64,000 nucleotides of DNA, from contig NC_023035.1 in NCBI RefSeq assembly GCF_000507245.1, forward strand, positions 2,957,570 through 3,021,569, in the 5' to 3' direction. A model generated the notes under the pieces. It did not search any database, had not been told where the DNA came from, and was given only the letters and a program-made list of their open reading frames with translations. Source of the DNA: Salinispira pacifica. Lineage in GTDB: Bacteria; Spirochaetota; Spirochaetia; DSM-27196; Salinispiraceae. This document shows, one piece after another, positions 41,821 through 50,428 of the stretch (positions within the stretch are counted from its first letter, which is position 1; each line of letters begins with the position of its first letter). The position numbers were made by a program, and so were the translations under genes.

Positions 41821-43699
41821 GACTCCCCTGAAAAAAGCTTGATGGTAAATTCAAAAAAACCCGGAAAAATTGGTCGGGGAATCCAGCCCCATAGGGGGAG
41901 ATAACCCTATGGGAGGGCCCCCGCCACTTTCTTTACCGGCTATTTATCTGTACCCCCACCCCGAAGGGCTTTCCCTTTCCCCTTTTCGCTTCTAACAGAG
42001 TGCATATCCATCCGGAATTGGTTTTGACCCATCTTCGGGAAACAGGTATCCCCTGATTCTGCGAATGTTAACCATCATGGCACTCAAGACCATCATGGTG
42101 GTAACCCGATGCCTGCCCCGCACTGGTAGTTTACAGAGATGGCCACCAAAGGGGTGAATAACACTTCGAACGGTACTCTCTATTGATGCCCGCTTATTGG
42201 TAATCTCTTTTCCTGTTTCTGCTACCTGCTTCCTGGTGGCGGCAACCCGCAAATCGGTCGCAGTAAAATGAAGAACATAACTTGGTCGCTTTTTCAGCCG
42301 CTTTGCCGGGCACTGGTTGACAAAGGGGCAAGCCTGACAGCCGTCGGCAGAAAACCCGGCGGTATAGCGGTCTGCTGCTTTTTTACTTTCCCGCAGCTCC
42401 CCGCCCTGGCCATTTGGACAGATGATAGCAGTCACCTTTCCTTCACTGGTTCGAGTGACGGTGAAATCTTCCAGGCCCACTCTCGTCTTCTCTTTTTTCC
42501 TTCCCTTGATGGCACTCACGTGCTGGCTTACCTGATATGTTGCTGTTGCCTTGGCTGCCGCCTCTCCCGTATACCCCGCATCGGTATACACTTCATCGAT
42601 TCCCTCCCGCTCTTTCAGGTTCTCAATATCTTCGGCCAGAAATTGCTGGTCATCGGTTATGTTTGGCGCCACACTTACCCTGCTGATGAGTTGGAGATTA
42701 TTATCTTCATCGCAAGTTTCCGTGATATTTGCACCATACCCCCGGGAGCTTTCTCTGCTTTTCGTCCTGAAGGTGGCCTCTTCATCATCAGGAGACTGCA
42801 AGGTGCTACCACCGAGTTCTTTACTTTCTCGCACAACGATAGATTCCTGTTCAAAACGAAAGTGTTCACCAAAAACCCTGAAGGCCTGCTGGTACGCTTT
42901 TTCATCTCCGTGCACGTCTTCAAAACATTCCAGCATAGTCGATAGATCTTTTCCAAGCTGCTCAAGTCGCCCGTCCATCTCGTCCCGTTTCACCCGGCAG
43001 CAATAGTGCAGGGAGTCTTCTTTCACATACCTGGCAAACAGCTGCTCATACGCTTTCTGTTCTTCTTCACTGAGCATACGGTAAAAGCGATGGATGATTT
43101 CTACCAACAGCTGCAGACGGCTCATCTTGCGGATGTTACTCTGCACCATGGTTGAATCCATCCGCTGTAGGCCGGTTTTTATCTGAAACTGTTTCAATTG
43201 CTCGTCGGTTATCTGTTCACTTGCCTTGTGAATCAGATTAACCCTGTGTTCCTCTTCATAGGCACTCACCGCTGAGCGGAAGTTGTAGATAGTACGCAGC
43301 TCAAAGTTTCCTTCGTCAAAGTCCTTCAAGCCCAGGGCGTAGCGGAACTTCAGATCAAACATGAAATGATCATAGAGTCGCTCGTCACTTAAGCCGAATC
43401 CGGATTTGAGGGTTTCAAAGCCTACCAGAATATTGATAGGCGTGTTGGGCCGTGAATGCTTATCACTGTAGAGAACGGAGAAGACCTCCTCGTTAATCCT
43501 GCAGAAATATTCATGGTAGAAAACCTGTGCCCAGGACTGTTCAAGGTGTTTTCTTGCAGTCTCAGGAAGTTGGTCCACCGATGTAAACATTCTCTGCTGC
43601 TTATGTCCTTCGTTCTTTCGAAACATCCGCTCCCCCCGATGCGGAATTTTACCCTATCAACAAAATTTTGGGAATTCCCTACCTTTTTTCAGGGGAGTC
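41821..43699 (-). mobile_element. IS1182-like insertion sequence with 6-bp target duplication
   Basis: The 1879-bp element is bounded by GACTCCCCTGAAAAAA (41821-41836) and its exact complement (43684-43699). CTTAAT flanks both sides (41815-41820 and 43700-43705), a clean target-site duplication. It has a single intact transposase on the minus strand. The insertion is intergenic, between the ArsR-like gene promoter and chrA. Confidence 0.93.
41992..43626 (-). CDS. IS1182-type transposase
   Basis: 544 residues, intact. The N-terminus (YHEYFCRINEEVFSVLYSD, PINILVGFETLKSGFGLSDERLYDHFMFDLKFRYALGL) is the DUF772 domain typical of IS1182/IS1182-like enzymes. DDE residues are likely D in RMDSTMVQSN, D in VYTDAGYTGE and E in RASIESTVRS. 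A Cys cluster (CQACPFVNQCPAK) lies between the last two. The complete frame with intact ends implies a potentially active copy. Confidence 0.92.
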   Translation of the reverse strand: MFRKNEGHKQQRMFTSVDQLPETARKHLEQSWAQVFYHEYFCRINEEVFSVLYSDKHSRPNTPINILVGFETLKSGFGLSDERLYDHFMFDLKFRYALGLKDFDEGNFELRTIYNFRSAVSAYEEEHRVNLIHKASEQITDEQLKQFQIKTGLQRMDSTMVQSNIRKMSRLQLLVEIIHRFYRMLSEEEQKAYEQLFARYVKEDSLHYCCRVKRDEMDGRLEQLGKDLSTMLECFEDVHGDEKAYQQAFRVFGEHFRFEQESIVVRESKELGGSTLQSPDDEEATFRTKSRESSRGYGANITETCDEDNNLQLISRVSVAPNITDDQQFLAEDIENLKEREGIDEVYTDAGYTGEAAAKATATYQVSQHVSAIKGRKKEKTRVGLEDFTVTRTSEGKVTAIICPNGQGGELRESKKAADRYTAGFSADGCQACPFVNQCPAKRLKKRPSYVLHFTATDLRVAATRKQVAETGKEITNKRASIESTVRSVIHPFGGHLCKLPVRGRHRVTTMMVLSAMMVNIRRIRGYLFPEDGSKPIPDGYALC

Positions 43700-43835
43700 C
43701 TTAATGGGTTTCCCAAAAGCAAGAAAAACAAAGGAAATTCAGCGAATCGGACGATTAATCTCATTCATGCCTGTACAGTAGCCGTGAAAAGACAGTATGT
43801 TCACCGGGAGTTGGCATGAATTAAGGAGATTCTTC

Positions 43836-44999
43836 ATGATAGCATTTCTGCGGGATGTTTTTCTGGTTTCCCTCCAGGCCTTCGGAGGACCCCAAAGTCA
43901 TATTTCCGTTTTTGAACAAATCCTGGTAAAACGAAGGGGATATTTGAACGATGAGGAGCTGATGGAGCTTCTGGGACTCTGCAGCATGCTCCCCGGGCCC
44001 ACAAGCACCCAGACCATAGTCTCTGTCGGGTACAAACAGGGAGGCAGGATTCTGGCCGTGCTGACCCTGGTAGTATGGGCCCTTCCCATCCTTATTGCCA
44101 TGGGGGCTTTGAGCTTTTTCTATGCATCCATGGAATCATACGAAGGTCTGCAGAGAAGTCTCCGCTTCGTGGGGCCGATGGCTCTGGGATTCATTATTGT
44201 TGCGGCGTTCAGGATCGGACGAAAGGTGATCAAGGATCTCTTTACCGGATTGATTTTCGCCGCAAGCGCCCTCATCACATTTTTCTTCTCCATGCCGTGG
44301 ATCTTTCCTCTGGTGCTTGTTGCCGGCGGAGGGGCGGAGATTCTGCGCAACAGGGATCAGCAGCTCTGGAATCGGGTAGAGATCAAGCCCCGCTGGAGCC
44401 TTCCCGCAGCAGTGCTGGCCATCGCCCTGATCAATCCGCTGCTCACGGCTCTCACCGGTTCGTCATTGGCAGCCCTCTTTGAAAGCTTCTTCCGCTACGG
44501 ATACCTGGTATTCGGCGGAGGCCAGGTGATCATCCCCATGATGTACAGTGAACTGGTGGAGCTTCGCCGGTACTTAAGCAGCCAGGAGTTTCTGGCCGGG
44601 TACGGTCTGGTTCAGGGACTTCCCGGACCCATGTTCAGCTTCACCGCCTTCGCCGGGGGACTGGCTATGAGAACCCAGCCCGCGCTTCAGCAGGTTCTTG
44701 GGATAGTTCTTTCCGCCACCGGAATTTTTCTGCCCGGTCTGCTTCTGATTTTCTTCGTCTATCCGCTGTGGCAGGATCTGAAAAAAATCCGGGGACTGGC
44801 CCTCTCGGTTACCGGTATTTCCGCCGCTGCCGGCGGTCTGCTGGCATCCGCTGCTCCAAGGCTGATCATCGCCGGAAGCTCCGGTCTCATAGAGGCTGTG
44901 GTAAGCCTGTGTACGGTTCTGATTCTGGGGTTTACCAGGCTCCCGCCGCCGATCCTGGTGCTTGGAGTAATTCTTGCAGGACTGTTCATTCCCATGTAG
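43836..44999 (+). CDS. chrA: chromate transporter ChrA
   Basis: 387 residues from ATG 43836 with AAGGAG upstream. Two homologous chromate-transporter domains: the first has LQAFGGPQSHISVFEQ, LLGLCSMLPGPTSTQT, and the second FFRYGYLVFGGGQVIIPMM and YGLVQGLPGPMFSFTAF. This long-chain form exports chromate driven by the proton gradient, though some relatives carry other anions. About 10-12 helices. It is transcribed alone, starting 130 bp right of the IS. Confidence 0.92.
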   Translation: MIAFLRDVFLVSLQAFGGPQSHISVFEQILVKRRGYLNDEELMELLGLCSMLPGPTSTQTIVSVGYKQGGRILAVLTLVVWALPILIAMGALSFFYASMESYEGLQRSLRFVGPMALGFIIVAAFRIGRKVIKDLFTGLIFAASALITFFFSMPWIFPLVLVAGGGAEILRNRDQQLWNRVEIKPRWSLPAAVLAIALINPLLTALTGSSLAALFESFFRYGYLVFGGGQVIIPMMYSELVELRRYLSSQEFLAGYGLVQGLPGPMFSFTAFAGGLAMRTQPALQQVLGIVLSATGIFLPGLLLIFFVYPLWQDLKKIRGLALSVTGISAAAGGLLASAAPRLIIAGSSGLIEAVVSLCTVLILGFTRLPPPILVLGVILAGLFIPM

Positions 45000-45097
45000 A
45001 AATCGGTTCCGGGCCAGAGGCCGGTTTATTTCGCTATAGTTGGTTTTTCTATAGTTAGTTATTCTATAGAGAGACGGTGCTGCCGGGACGCCTGTAA

Positions 45098-45511
45098 CTA
45101 GGGATGGTCCGGACAGCCGCCCTCAAGGTCCGAAAGCTGGAGATTCAGTGCGGTAACCGATATTCTCAGTTCAGCCAGAGAATATCCCAGACTGGTAATC
45201 ATGGATACAAGGCTCAGGGCGAACACCACCTCCGCCACCGGACGCACCGAGAAGAACAGGAGAAACATGGTCACCACGCAAAGGAGCAGCGAGAGTACAC
45301 CGAACATCTGCATAATCTTGATCAGGAAAATACGGCGCTGGAGATTCCGGATCTGACTGTACACCATGTTCACGTGCTCCTCTCCCTCCTCACGGGACTC
45401 CCTGTGAAGCTGACGGATGAGATTGGCAAGGGTGATAAAGCGGTTGGTATACGCCAGAAGGAGAAGAGAGAGCGCGGGAAACAGCAGCGCAGGAGTTGTA
45501 ATATCTATCAT
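45098..45511 (-). CDS. DUF2721 family membrane protein
   Basis: 137 residues with three membrane helices: ITTPALLFPALSLLLLAYTNRF at the N-terminus and a pair near residues 65-112. The RLHRESREEGEEHVNMVYSQIRNLQRRIFLIK segment between helices and the general layout match DUF2721. Function unknown. No strong ribosome binding site; the start is supported by family length. It follows the DUF2892 gene on the same strand with a 21-bp gap. Confidence 0.78.
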   Translation of the reverse strand: MIDITTPALLFPALSLLLLAYTNRFITLANLIRQLHRESREEGEEHVNMVYSQIRNLQRRIFLIKIMQMFGVLSLLLCVVTMFLLFFSVRPVAEVVFALSLVSMITSLGYSLAELRISVTALNLQLSDLEGGCPDHP

Positions 45512-45532
45512 GATGTGACACCGGCTCCCGGG

Positions 45533-45748
45533 TTATTCCGCATTTTTACGGGTATTAATCCCGAATGGAATGTACATGGGGCAGCGCGCCGCTGCAGAGC
45601 TGATCATCAGAATTACACCGGGTACGGCAAGCCACCACAGCATTCCATAGAGAATCTGCACTGCAATTCCTGCAGCCAACAATGCGATTCCGATGATCAT
45701 TCTCAGGGTTCTGTCGGTTTGCCCCATATTTTTCACAAATTTTTTCAT
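45533..45748 (-). CDS. DUF2892 family small membrane protein
   Basis: 71 residues from ATG 45748, which has GGAGG 8 bp before it. KKFVKNMGQTDRTLRMIIGIALLAAGI and WWLAVPGVILMISSAAARCPMYIPFGINT are the DUF2892 pattern: an amphipathic start, two helices and a CPxYxPFGI-like tail. Members are often found with rhodanese or sulfur genes; none is seen here. Function unknown. Confidence 0.88.
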   Translation of the reverse strand: MKKFVKNMGQTDRTLRMIIGIALLAAGIAVQILYGMLWWLAVPGVILMISSAAARCPMYIPFGINTRKNAE

Positions 45749-45823
45749 GCTTTCCTCCATGCCGGGGTTGGTAAATGAATGTACGCCCGCCGTCCCGGTC
45801 TGCTATCGGCGGCAACGCTGCTC

Positions 45824-46279
45824 TCAGCGGGTAATCAGGATAATACTGATGTACCCGGCGGCAAAGCTGCCAAGGGCTGCCGCCCCGCTCAAACGATGTT
45901 CAATACTGCCCGGCTCAAGAATGAAGGCATTCAGAAACAGTCCGCTCACCCCCAATGCATTGAAGAGCATATGAGGCCATACCCGGTCAATCCGGTCCGA
46001 ATACGCAATGGTTCCCGCAATGCTGCTCAGGGCGGCGGAACCCAGGCTTGCATACCCCAGATAGGGGTGACCTTCCCAGCCCAGCATACCGGTAACCCCC
46101 GTGGCAGTCATCAACCCCAGAGAGGTATACCCGCCGATTCGGTGAATATTGTTGCTCCGTATAAATCTTGCAAGACTCATATCCCGTTCCCGGGAATCAT
46201 CGGCATCCTCAGCACTCTGGGCCGTGATCCCTCCCAGCGCAAGGCTCACCAGCAGAACCAGCATCAGCACACGTTTCAT
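45824..46279 (-). CDS. hypothetical membrane protein with signal peptide
   Basis: 151 residues. A signal peptide (VLMLVLLVSLALGGITAQS) is followed by an acidic stretch and about four hydrophobic segments (YTSLGLMTATGVTGMLGW, YASLGSAALSSIAGTIAYS, MLFNALGVSGLFLNAFIL, AALGSFAAGYISIILI). Histidines at HRIGG, EGHPYLG, WPHML and EHRLSG recur near the start of the helices, which would suit heme or metal binding, but that is a guess. GGAGG precedes the ATG, which overlaps the ALDH stop (TGATG). Confidence 0.7.
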   Translation of the reverse strand: MKRVLMLVLLVSLALGGITAQSAEDADDSRERDMSLARFIRSNNIHRIGGYTSLGLMTATGVTGMLGWEGHPYLGYASLGSAALSSIAGTIAYSDRIDRVWPHMLFNALGVSGLFLNAFILEPGSIEHRLSGAAALGSFAAGYISIILITR

Positions 46280-47856
46280 CAGTCCTCCTTCCTGAACATC
46301 CTCAGAAATGTCTTGAATAAAGGTACTAAAAAACGGAGCCGTCGTGGCCCCTTAATTACCCGAATTGCTCCGAGAAGCCCGTTGTAGAGGTTAGCGCTGT
46401 AGGGGTACCACCACATTTGGCGGGGTGCGAAGTCAAGCATATCTCTGACGACCACTTTGGGCTGGGTCATCTCTTCGAATCCGAGAAAGGAGTGACTACG
46501 GCCCAAAGCCGACTGCTTGTATCCCCCCCAGGGGGTCTCCGGCATCCCGTGGCTCATGAGATGATCGTTCACCGTCACCGCACCTGCTTCAAGCTCTCTG
46601 ATGAAATACATGCTCCTGGATTTGCTTCGGGTCCATACCGAAGCGGTGAGCCCCAGATAACTGTTATTCGCATGTTCAACCGCTTCGCTGTCCCGGGAAA
46701 AAGCAGTCAGGGTGAGTACCGGTCCGAAGGTCTCATCCAGCTGGACCTTCATTGACATATCAACATCCTCCAGAACCACCGCCGGATGACCAAAGCCGGG
46801 GAGAGCGTGGAAACCCTCTGTTCCGTAGCCCTCAAGAGAGCTGGTTACAAACCTGGCTCCTTTACTCACTGCATCATCAATGTGCACAGCAACACTTTTC
46901 CTCTGGCTTTCTGTGGTGAGACTCCCCATGTCCCAGTCGGTTGAGCCGTTCTCCGTACCAGCAGTCCTGTGTCTCAGCCGGGAAATCTTACGGCTCAGCA
47001 GTTCACGGAATTCCTCATAGATGTCTGTATGAACGTAGATCCGTTCCACCCCGCCGCAGGATTGACCGCAATTGGACAGCCCGGCCCACATGGCGCCGTT
47101 CACCGCACGATGAATGTTTGCATCGGAACAGACAATCATGGCGTCATTTCCGCCCAGCTCCAGGGAAACCGGAAGCAGAATACTCCCCGCCTCCTGTGCA
47201 AGTTTTTTCCCCACATCCACCGATCCGGTAAAAAACAGCTTCCGGATTCCCGAATGAATCAGGCCGCTTCCCGCCCTGGAACCCGGAACATGGGTCAGCT
47301 GAAGGAGATCAGGATCCAGCCCCGCTTCAGTGAAATAGCGCTTCATCATCTCCCCCAGGGGCTGGCACTGACTGGCCACTTTCAGGACCACGCCGTTCCC
47401 TGCCATGAGAGCGGTGGCCACCTCCTGAAACGGGATTGAAAAAGGATAGTTCCAGGGGCTGATAATTCCCACCACCCCCAGGGGCTCCCGGAAGAGCCGG
47501 GAACGCTTATTGAAAAACAGGATGCTGCTTCCCTTCAAGGGGCGGGGAGCCAGTGCTGCGGCAGCGCTGCGGCCGTAATAGGAAGCTGATATGACCGAGG
47601 GCAGAACCTCGGTGACGAGGGCATCAACTTCGGTTTTCCCCGTCAGTCTGCTGATCATGGCTGCAAGTTCTTCGGCATCTTCCGACAAAATCCGGGAAAG
47701 GCTGTCCAGCACCTTCCTGCGCCGGGAAATAGGGACCATCTTCCACCTTTCCTGGGCGTCTGCCGCCCTGCGGACCAGACCGGGAAGGGACGAGGGATCA
47801 TCCCGTTTTTGTTCACATACCACCTCTCCGGTGGCGGGATTATATATATGTGCCAT
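46279..47856 (-). CDS. NAD(P)-dependent aldehyde dehydrogenase
   Basis: 525 residues from ATG 47856. It oxidises aldehydes to acids. Seen: SPWNYPFSIPFQEVATALMAGNGVVLKVA, the Glu in LELGGNDAMIV, the catalytic Cys in NCGQSCGGVERIYV, and VQLDETFGPVLTLTAF. The C-terminal extension (DMLDFAPRQMWWYPYSANLYNGLLGAIR) is typical of the branch seen in succinate-semialdehyde-like and long-chain enzymes. No clear ribosome binding site. It follows rsgA on the same strand at 43 bp and overlaps the next small gene. Confidence 0.92.
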   Translation of the reverse strand: MAHIYNPATGEVVCEQKRDDPSSLPGLVRRAADAQERWKMVPISRRRKVLDSLSRILSEDAEELAAMISRLTGKTEVDALVTEVLPSVISASYYGRSAAAALAPRPLKGSSILFFNKRSRLFREPLGVVGIISPWNYPFSIPFQEVATALMAGNGVVLKVASQCQPLGEMMKRYFTEAGLDPDLLQLTHVPGSRAGSGLIHSGIRKLFFTGSVDVGKKLAQEAGSILLPVSLELGGNDAMIVCSDANIHRAVNGAMWAGLSNCGQSCGGVERIYVHTDIYEEFRELLSRKISRLRHRTAGTENGSTDWDMGSLTTESQRKSVAVHIDDAVSKGARFVTSSLEGYGTEGFHALPGFGHPAVVLEDVDMSMKVQLDETFGPVLTLTAFSRDSEAVEHANNSYLGLTASVWTRSKSRSMYFIRELEAGAVTVNDHLMSHGMPETPWGGYKQSALGRSHSFLGFEEMTQPKVVVRDMLDFAPRQMWWYPYSANLYNGLLGAIRVIKGPRRLRFLVPLFKTFLRMFRKED

Positions 47857-47899
47857 AGAACTATAAGTGTACACCCCGCTGATGCAGGGTGCAACTGTG

Positions 47900-49081
47900 T
47901 CAGCGTTTGGCCGCTTTCCGGGCCTCCTGTTCTCTGCGCCGTTCAAGGTACGCCAGTTCCCGCAGCAGCTTTCTGTAGGATTGAAAGCGCCGTTCGCTGA
48001 ACCTGCCGTCGCTGATTGCCTCTTTCACCGCACAGCCGGGTTCCTTCTCATGCCGGCAGTCTCTGAAGCGGCAATCTTCGGCCAGTTCATGAATGTTCGG
48101 GAAACTTTGATCCAGGGTATCTTCTTCACCCCAAATTTTCAGTTCACGAAGCCCCGGCAGATCTGCGATGAGCAGTCGGTTTCCCGCGGGATATATTCTT
48201 CCCGATGTGGTGGTATGTCGCCCCTGAAGATCCCCCTTCCGCTGAGTTCCTTCCTTCGCCCGGACGAGACTTTCTGCAGGGGAGCCAGATTCCCGCTGAA
48301 GGGCATTCACTATGGCAGACTTGCCGACTCCGCTTTTCCCGAGCATGGCAAGGGTAACTGCGGAATCTCCCGCAGTTACCCTCAACAGTTCCGTGAGCCG
48401 GGAAATACCCTCTCCGGTATGAGCACTCACAGCACATACCGGCACACCGAATGAAATCTCACTGGCCGCGGCAGAGATCCTGCGGACATGTCCGGTGTCG
48501 GCGCAATCCAGTTTGTTCAACACGATCACCGGTTTTGCCCCGGAGTTCCAGGCTGTGGTGAGGCTTCGTTCAAGCATGGACTCAAGGAAATTTCTTCCGC
48601 CATCCAGGCCGAACACCAATAATAGGTAGTCAAGATTGCTCACCATCCACTGCTGCTCGGTTTTACGTCCTGCAGCCCAGCGCTGCAGTCCGCTGCTCCG
48701 TGGGAGGACTTCTTCAATTATGCTTCCCCCACCCTCATTCCGGATCGCGACCCAATCCCCCACTGCCGGGTAGTCGGCGCTTTTTTCTGCACGAGACTCG
48801 AAATGGCCGGATATGCGGGCGGCAACCGGGTCCCTGAGGACGGCTGCCGTCTCCACTTCTCCGGTCTCCACTTCTCCGGTCTCCACTTCTCCGGCCTCCA
48901 CTTCTCCGGCCTCCATTTCTGCACTTCCCGGTGCAAGGAGATATACGTGGTGTTCCTGTCCGATAACCCGGGCGGGAAACAGCGTTGAGTTATTCTCTCC
49001 CATCAGTTCCTGCCCACGTTCCTTCCAATTCTCTTCCATTTCCGGGGTCCAGCCCCAGACGTTCAGATTTCTGATTTTCAT
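47900..49081 (-). CDS. rsgA: ribosome biogenesis GTPase RsgA
   Basis: 393 residues. Circularly permuted GTPase order is visible: NKLD (G4) before GKSGVGKSAIVNAL (G1), the TTT switch in GRHTTTSGRI, and DLPGLRELKIW (G3). A zinc site CRFRDCRHEKEPGC closes the protein. It assists 30S maturation. The OB-fold region near residues 55-80 contains a run of EAGEV/ETGEV pentapeptides made by a 15-bp DNA repeat, which normal RsgA lacks. Confidence 0.94.
   Translation of the reverse strand: MKIRNLNVWGWTPEMEENWKERGQELMGENNSTLFPARVIGQEHHVYLLAPGSAEMEAGEVEAGEVETGEVETGEVETAAVLRDPVAARISGHFESRAEKSADYPAVGDWVAIRNEGGGSIIEEVLPRSSGLQRWAAGRKTEQQWMVSNLDYLLLVFGLDGGRNFLESMLERSLTTAWNSGAKPVIVLNKLDCADTGHVRRISAAASEISFGVPVCAVSAHTGEGISRLTELLRVTAGDSAVTLAMLGKSGVGKSAIVNALQRESGSPAESLVRAKEGTQRKGDLQGRHTTTSGRIYPAGNRLLIADLPGLRELKIWGEEDTLDQSFPNIHELAEDCRFRDCRHEKEPGCAVKEAISDGRFSERRFQSYRKLLRELAYLERRREQEARKAAKR
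48851..48925 (-). repeat. in-frame 15-bp repeat inside rsgA
   Basis: Four units of CTCCACTTCTCCGGT/C at 48851-48910 and one degenerate unit to 48925 (plus strand) encode the pentapeptide EVETG/EVEAG. The repeat lies in the N-terminal OB-fold region of RsgA. Confidence 0.9.
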
Positions 49082-49617
49082 GTACTTCCTGTTTATTCAG
49101 CCGTTCACCCGGAGCAGAACGAAGTTCTCCGGGGGATCAGGACATCTCAGCTCTCATGGAAGCATCAGGTATGTGAAAATCTGCCTGAGAGGAACTACTG
49201 CCGGTGTCGACAAGGCCCGGGGGCAAAACGCTTCCTGCGGATGCTGAAATCCGATAAAAAATGCATGAATCGAGAACCCAAGCGGATATGCCGGTTAAAA
49301 ACCGGTCATGTGTGGGGGAATCATTCCTGTGTCAGAATCTGTGTGCAGGGAAGCAGTGTGCCGGAAAACTGTGGGTGAAGCACTTTTAGCGGTTTTCAGT
49401 GCTTCGTCGGCGGATCGGAGTTATTCAGAGATTCCGGAGAACGATTCGTTATCATGCGTACGTGAAATGTGAGTTTGATATATTTTCAGCATGTATACAC
49501 CTCCGGAAAGAATAATTTCTCCAAGAGTAGCACTCACCTGCCGTCGTTTCAATCTCCCGGGACCGAAGCCGGGTGATTTTTCTTCATTTTTTCTCATTCC
49601 CTGGCTATTTTTTTCAT
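49082..49617. other. 536-bp intergenic region with hairpins, no gene seen
   Basis: This divergent gap between rsgA and the SGNH lipoprotein gene has no convincing coding frame. It holds a CCGGTT/AACCGG hairpin near 49290-49305 and GAAGCAC paired with GTGCTTC around 49377-49406. A TTGATATATTTTC stretch near 49470 might be part of a promoter for the + strand gene. Nothing matches an RNA family I know. Confidence 0.5.
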
Positions 49618-50418
49618 ATGATATTCATCCGCAGGCACAGGTTCACCAGTCGTCGCACAGCCCGACCCCGCCAAAAGAAGATCGGAGGGCAGAGTTCAGC
49701 CGGCGGAGCTGCGGGTATCGTCGTTCCGATTTTCATGGTTCTTTCCCTTCTTCCTGCGGCATGCAGTTCCCAGGGGGAGCTTCTCTCCCAGGCTGATGCC
49801 GATGCGCGGTACCTGGCGCTGGGAGACAGCTACACCATCGGCGAATCGGTGGAAGCTGATCGGCGCTGGCCGGCGATCCTGGCCCGGAACCTGGAAAATA
49901 GATACCCCCATAGCAGTATTTCGGTGCAGTACCGGGCCCGTACAGGCTGGACCACCGGGAATCTGCTCTCCAGTCTCATGGAGACACCTCCGGAAAACAG
50001 CTATGATGCGGTGAGCCTTCTCATCGGAGTAAACAACCAGTTTCAGGGTCTGGATTTCTCCACCTATCGGCAGGATGTTCCCAGGCTGATCGCACTGGCA
50101 AGAAACTACAGTTCCGAAGGCAATATATTCGTTCTCTCAATACCGGATTACAGCTACACGCCCTACGGAGGCATGCTCAGCCCCGGGGACCGTGAACGGA
50201 TATCCCGTGAAATCGATGAATACAACAGCTGGATGGAAGAGTACTGTCGGCAGCAGGGAATTCCCTTTGTAAATATCACCCCCATAACCCGGCAGGCAAT
50301 AGACAACCCGGATCTGGTGGCGGATGACGGGCTTCATCCCTCGGCGCAAGCCTACAGGCTGTTTGCGGAGGAAATTATTCGGCAGATCGATATCCAGGCA
50401 TTGCTGGATCTTGAGTAG
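49618..50418 (+). CDS. SGNH/GDSL hydrolase lipoprotein
   Basis: About 266 residues. A basic start, then a hydrophobic stretch ending LLPAAC gives a lipobox. Catalytic blocks follow: GDSYTIGES with the nucleophilic Ser, RTGWTTGNLL with the Gly, LIGVNNQF with the Asn, and DGLHPSAQAY with Asp and His. These enzymes hydrolyse esters, often on cell-surface glycans or lipids; substrate unknown. The start at 49618 is a choice among several without a clear ribosome binding site. Confidence 0.85.
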   Translation: MIFIRRHRFTSRRTARPRQKKIGGQSSAGGAAGIVVPIFMVLSLLPAACSSQGELLSQADADARYLALGDSYTIGESVEADRRWPAILARNLENRYPHSSISVQYRARTGWTTGNLLSSLMETPPENSYDAVSLLIGVNNQFQGLDFSTYRQDVPRLIALARNYSSEGNIFVLSIPDYSYTPYGGMLSPGDRERISREIDEYNSWMEEYCRQQGIPFVNITPITRQAIDNPDLVADDGLHPSAQAYRLFAEEIIRQIDIQALLDLE

Positions 50419-50428
50419 CGGGATTCCG

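Noticed and set aside
48803-48988. Plus-strand ORF with repeated HFSGL units
   Set aside because: Shadow of the 15-bp repeat in rsgA, which is clearly the real gene on the other strand.
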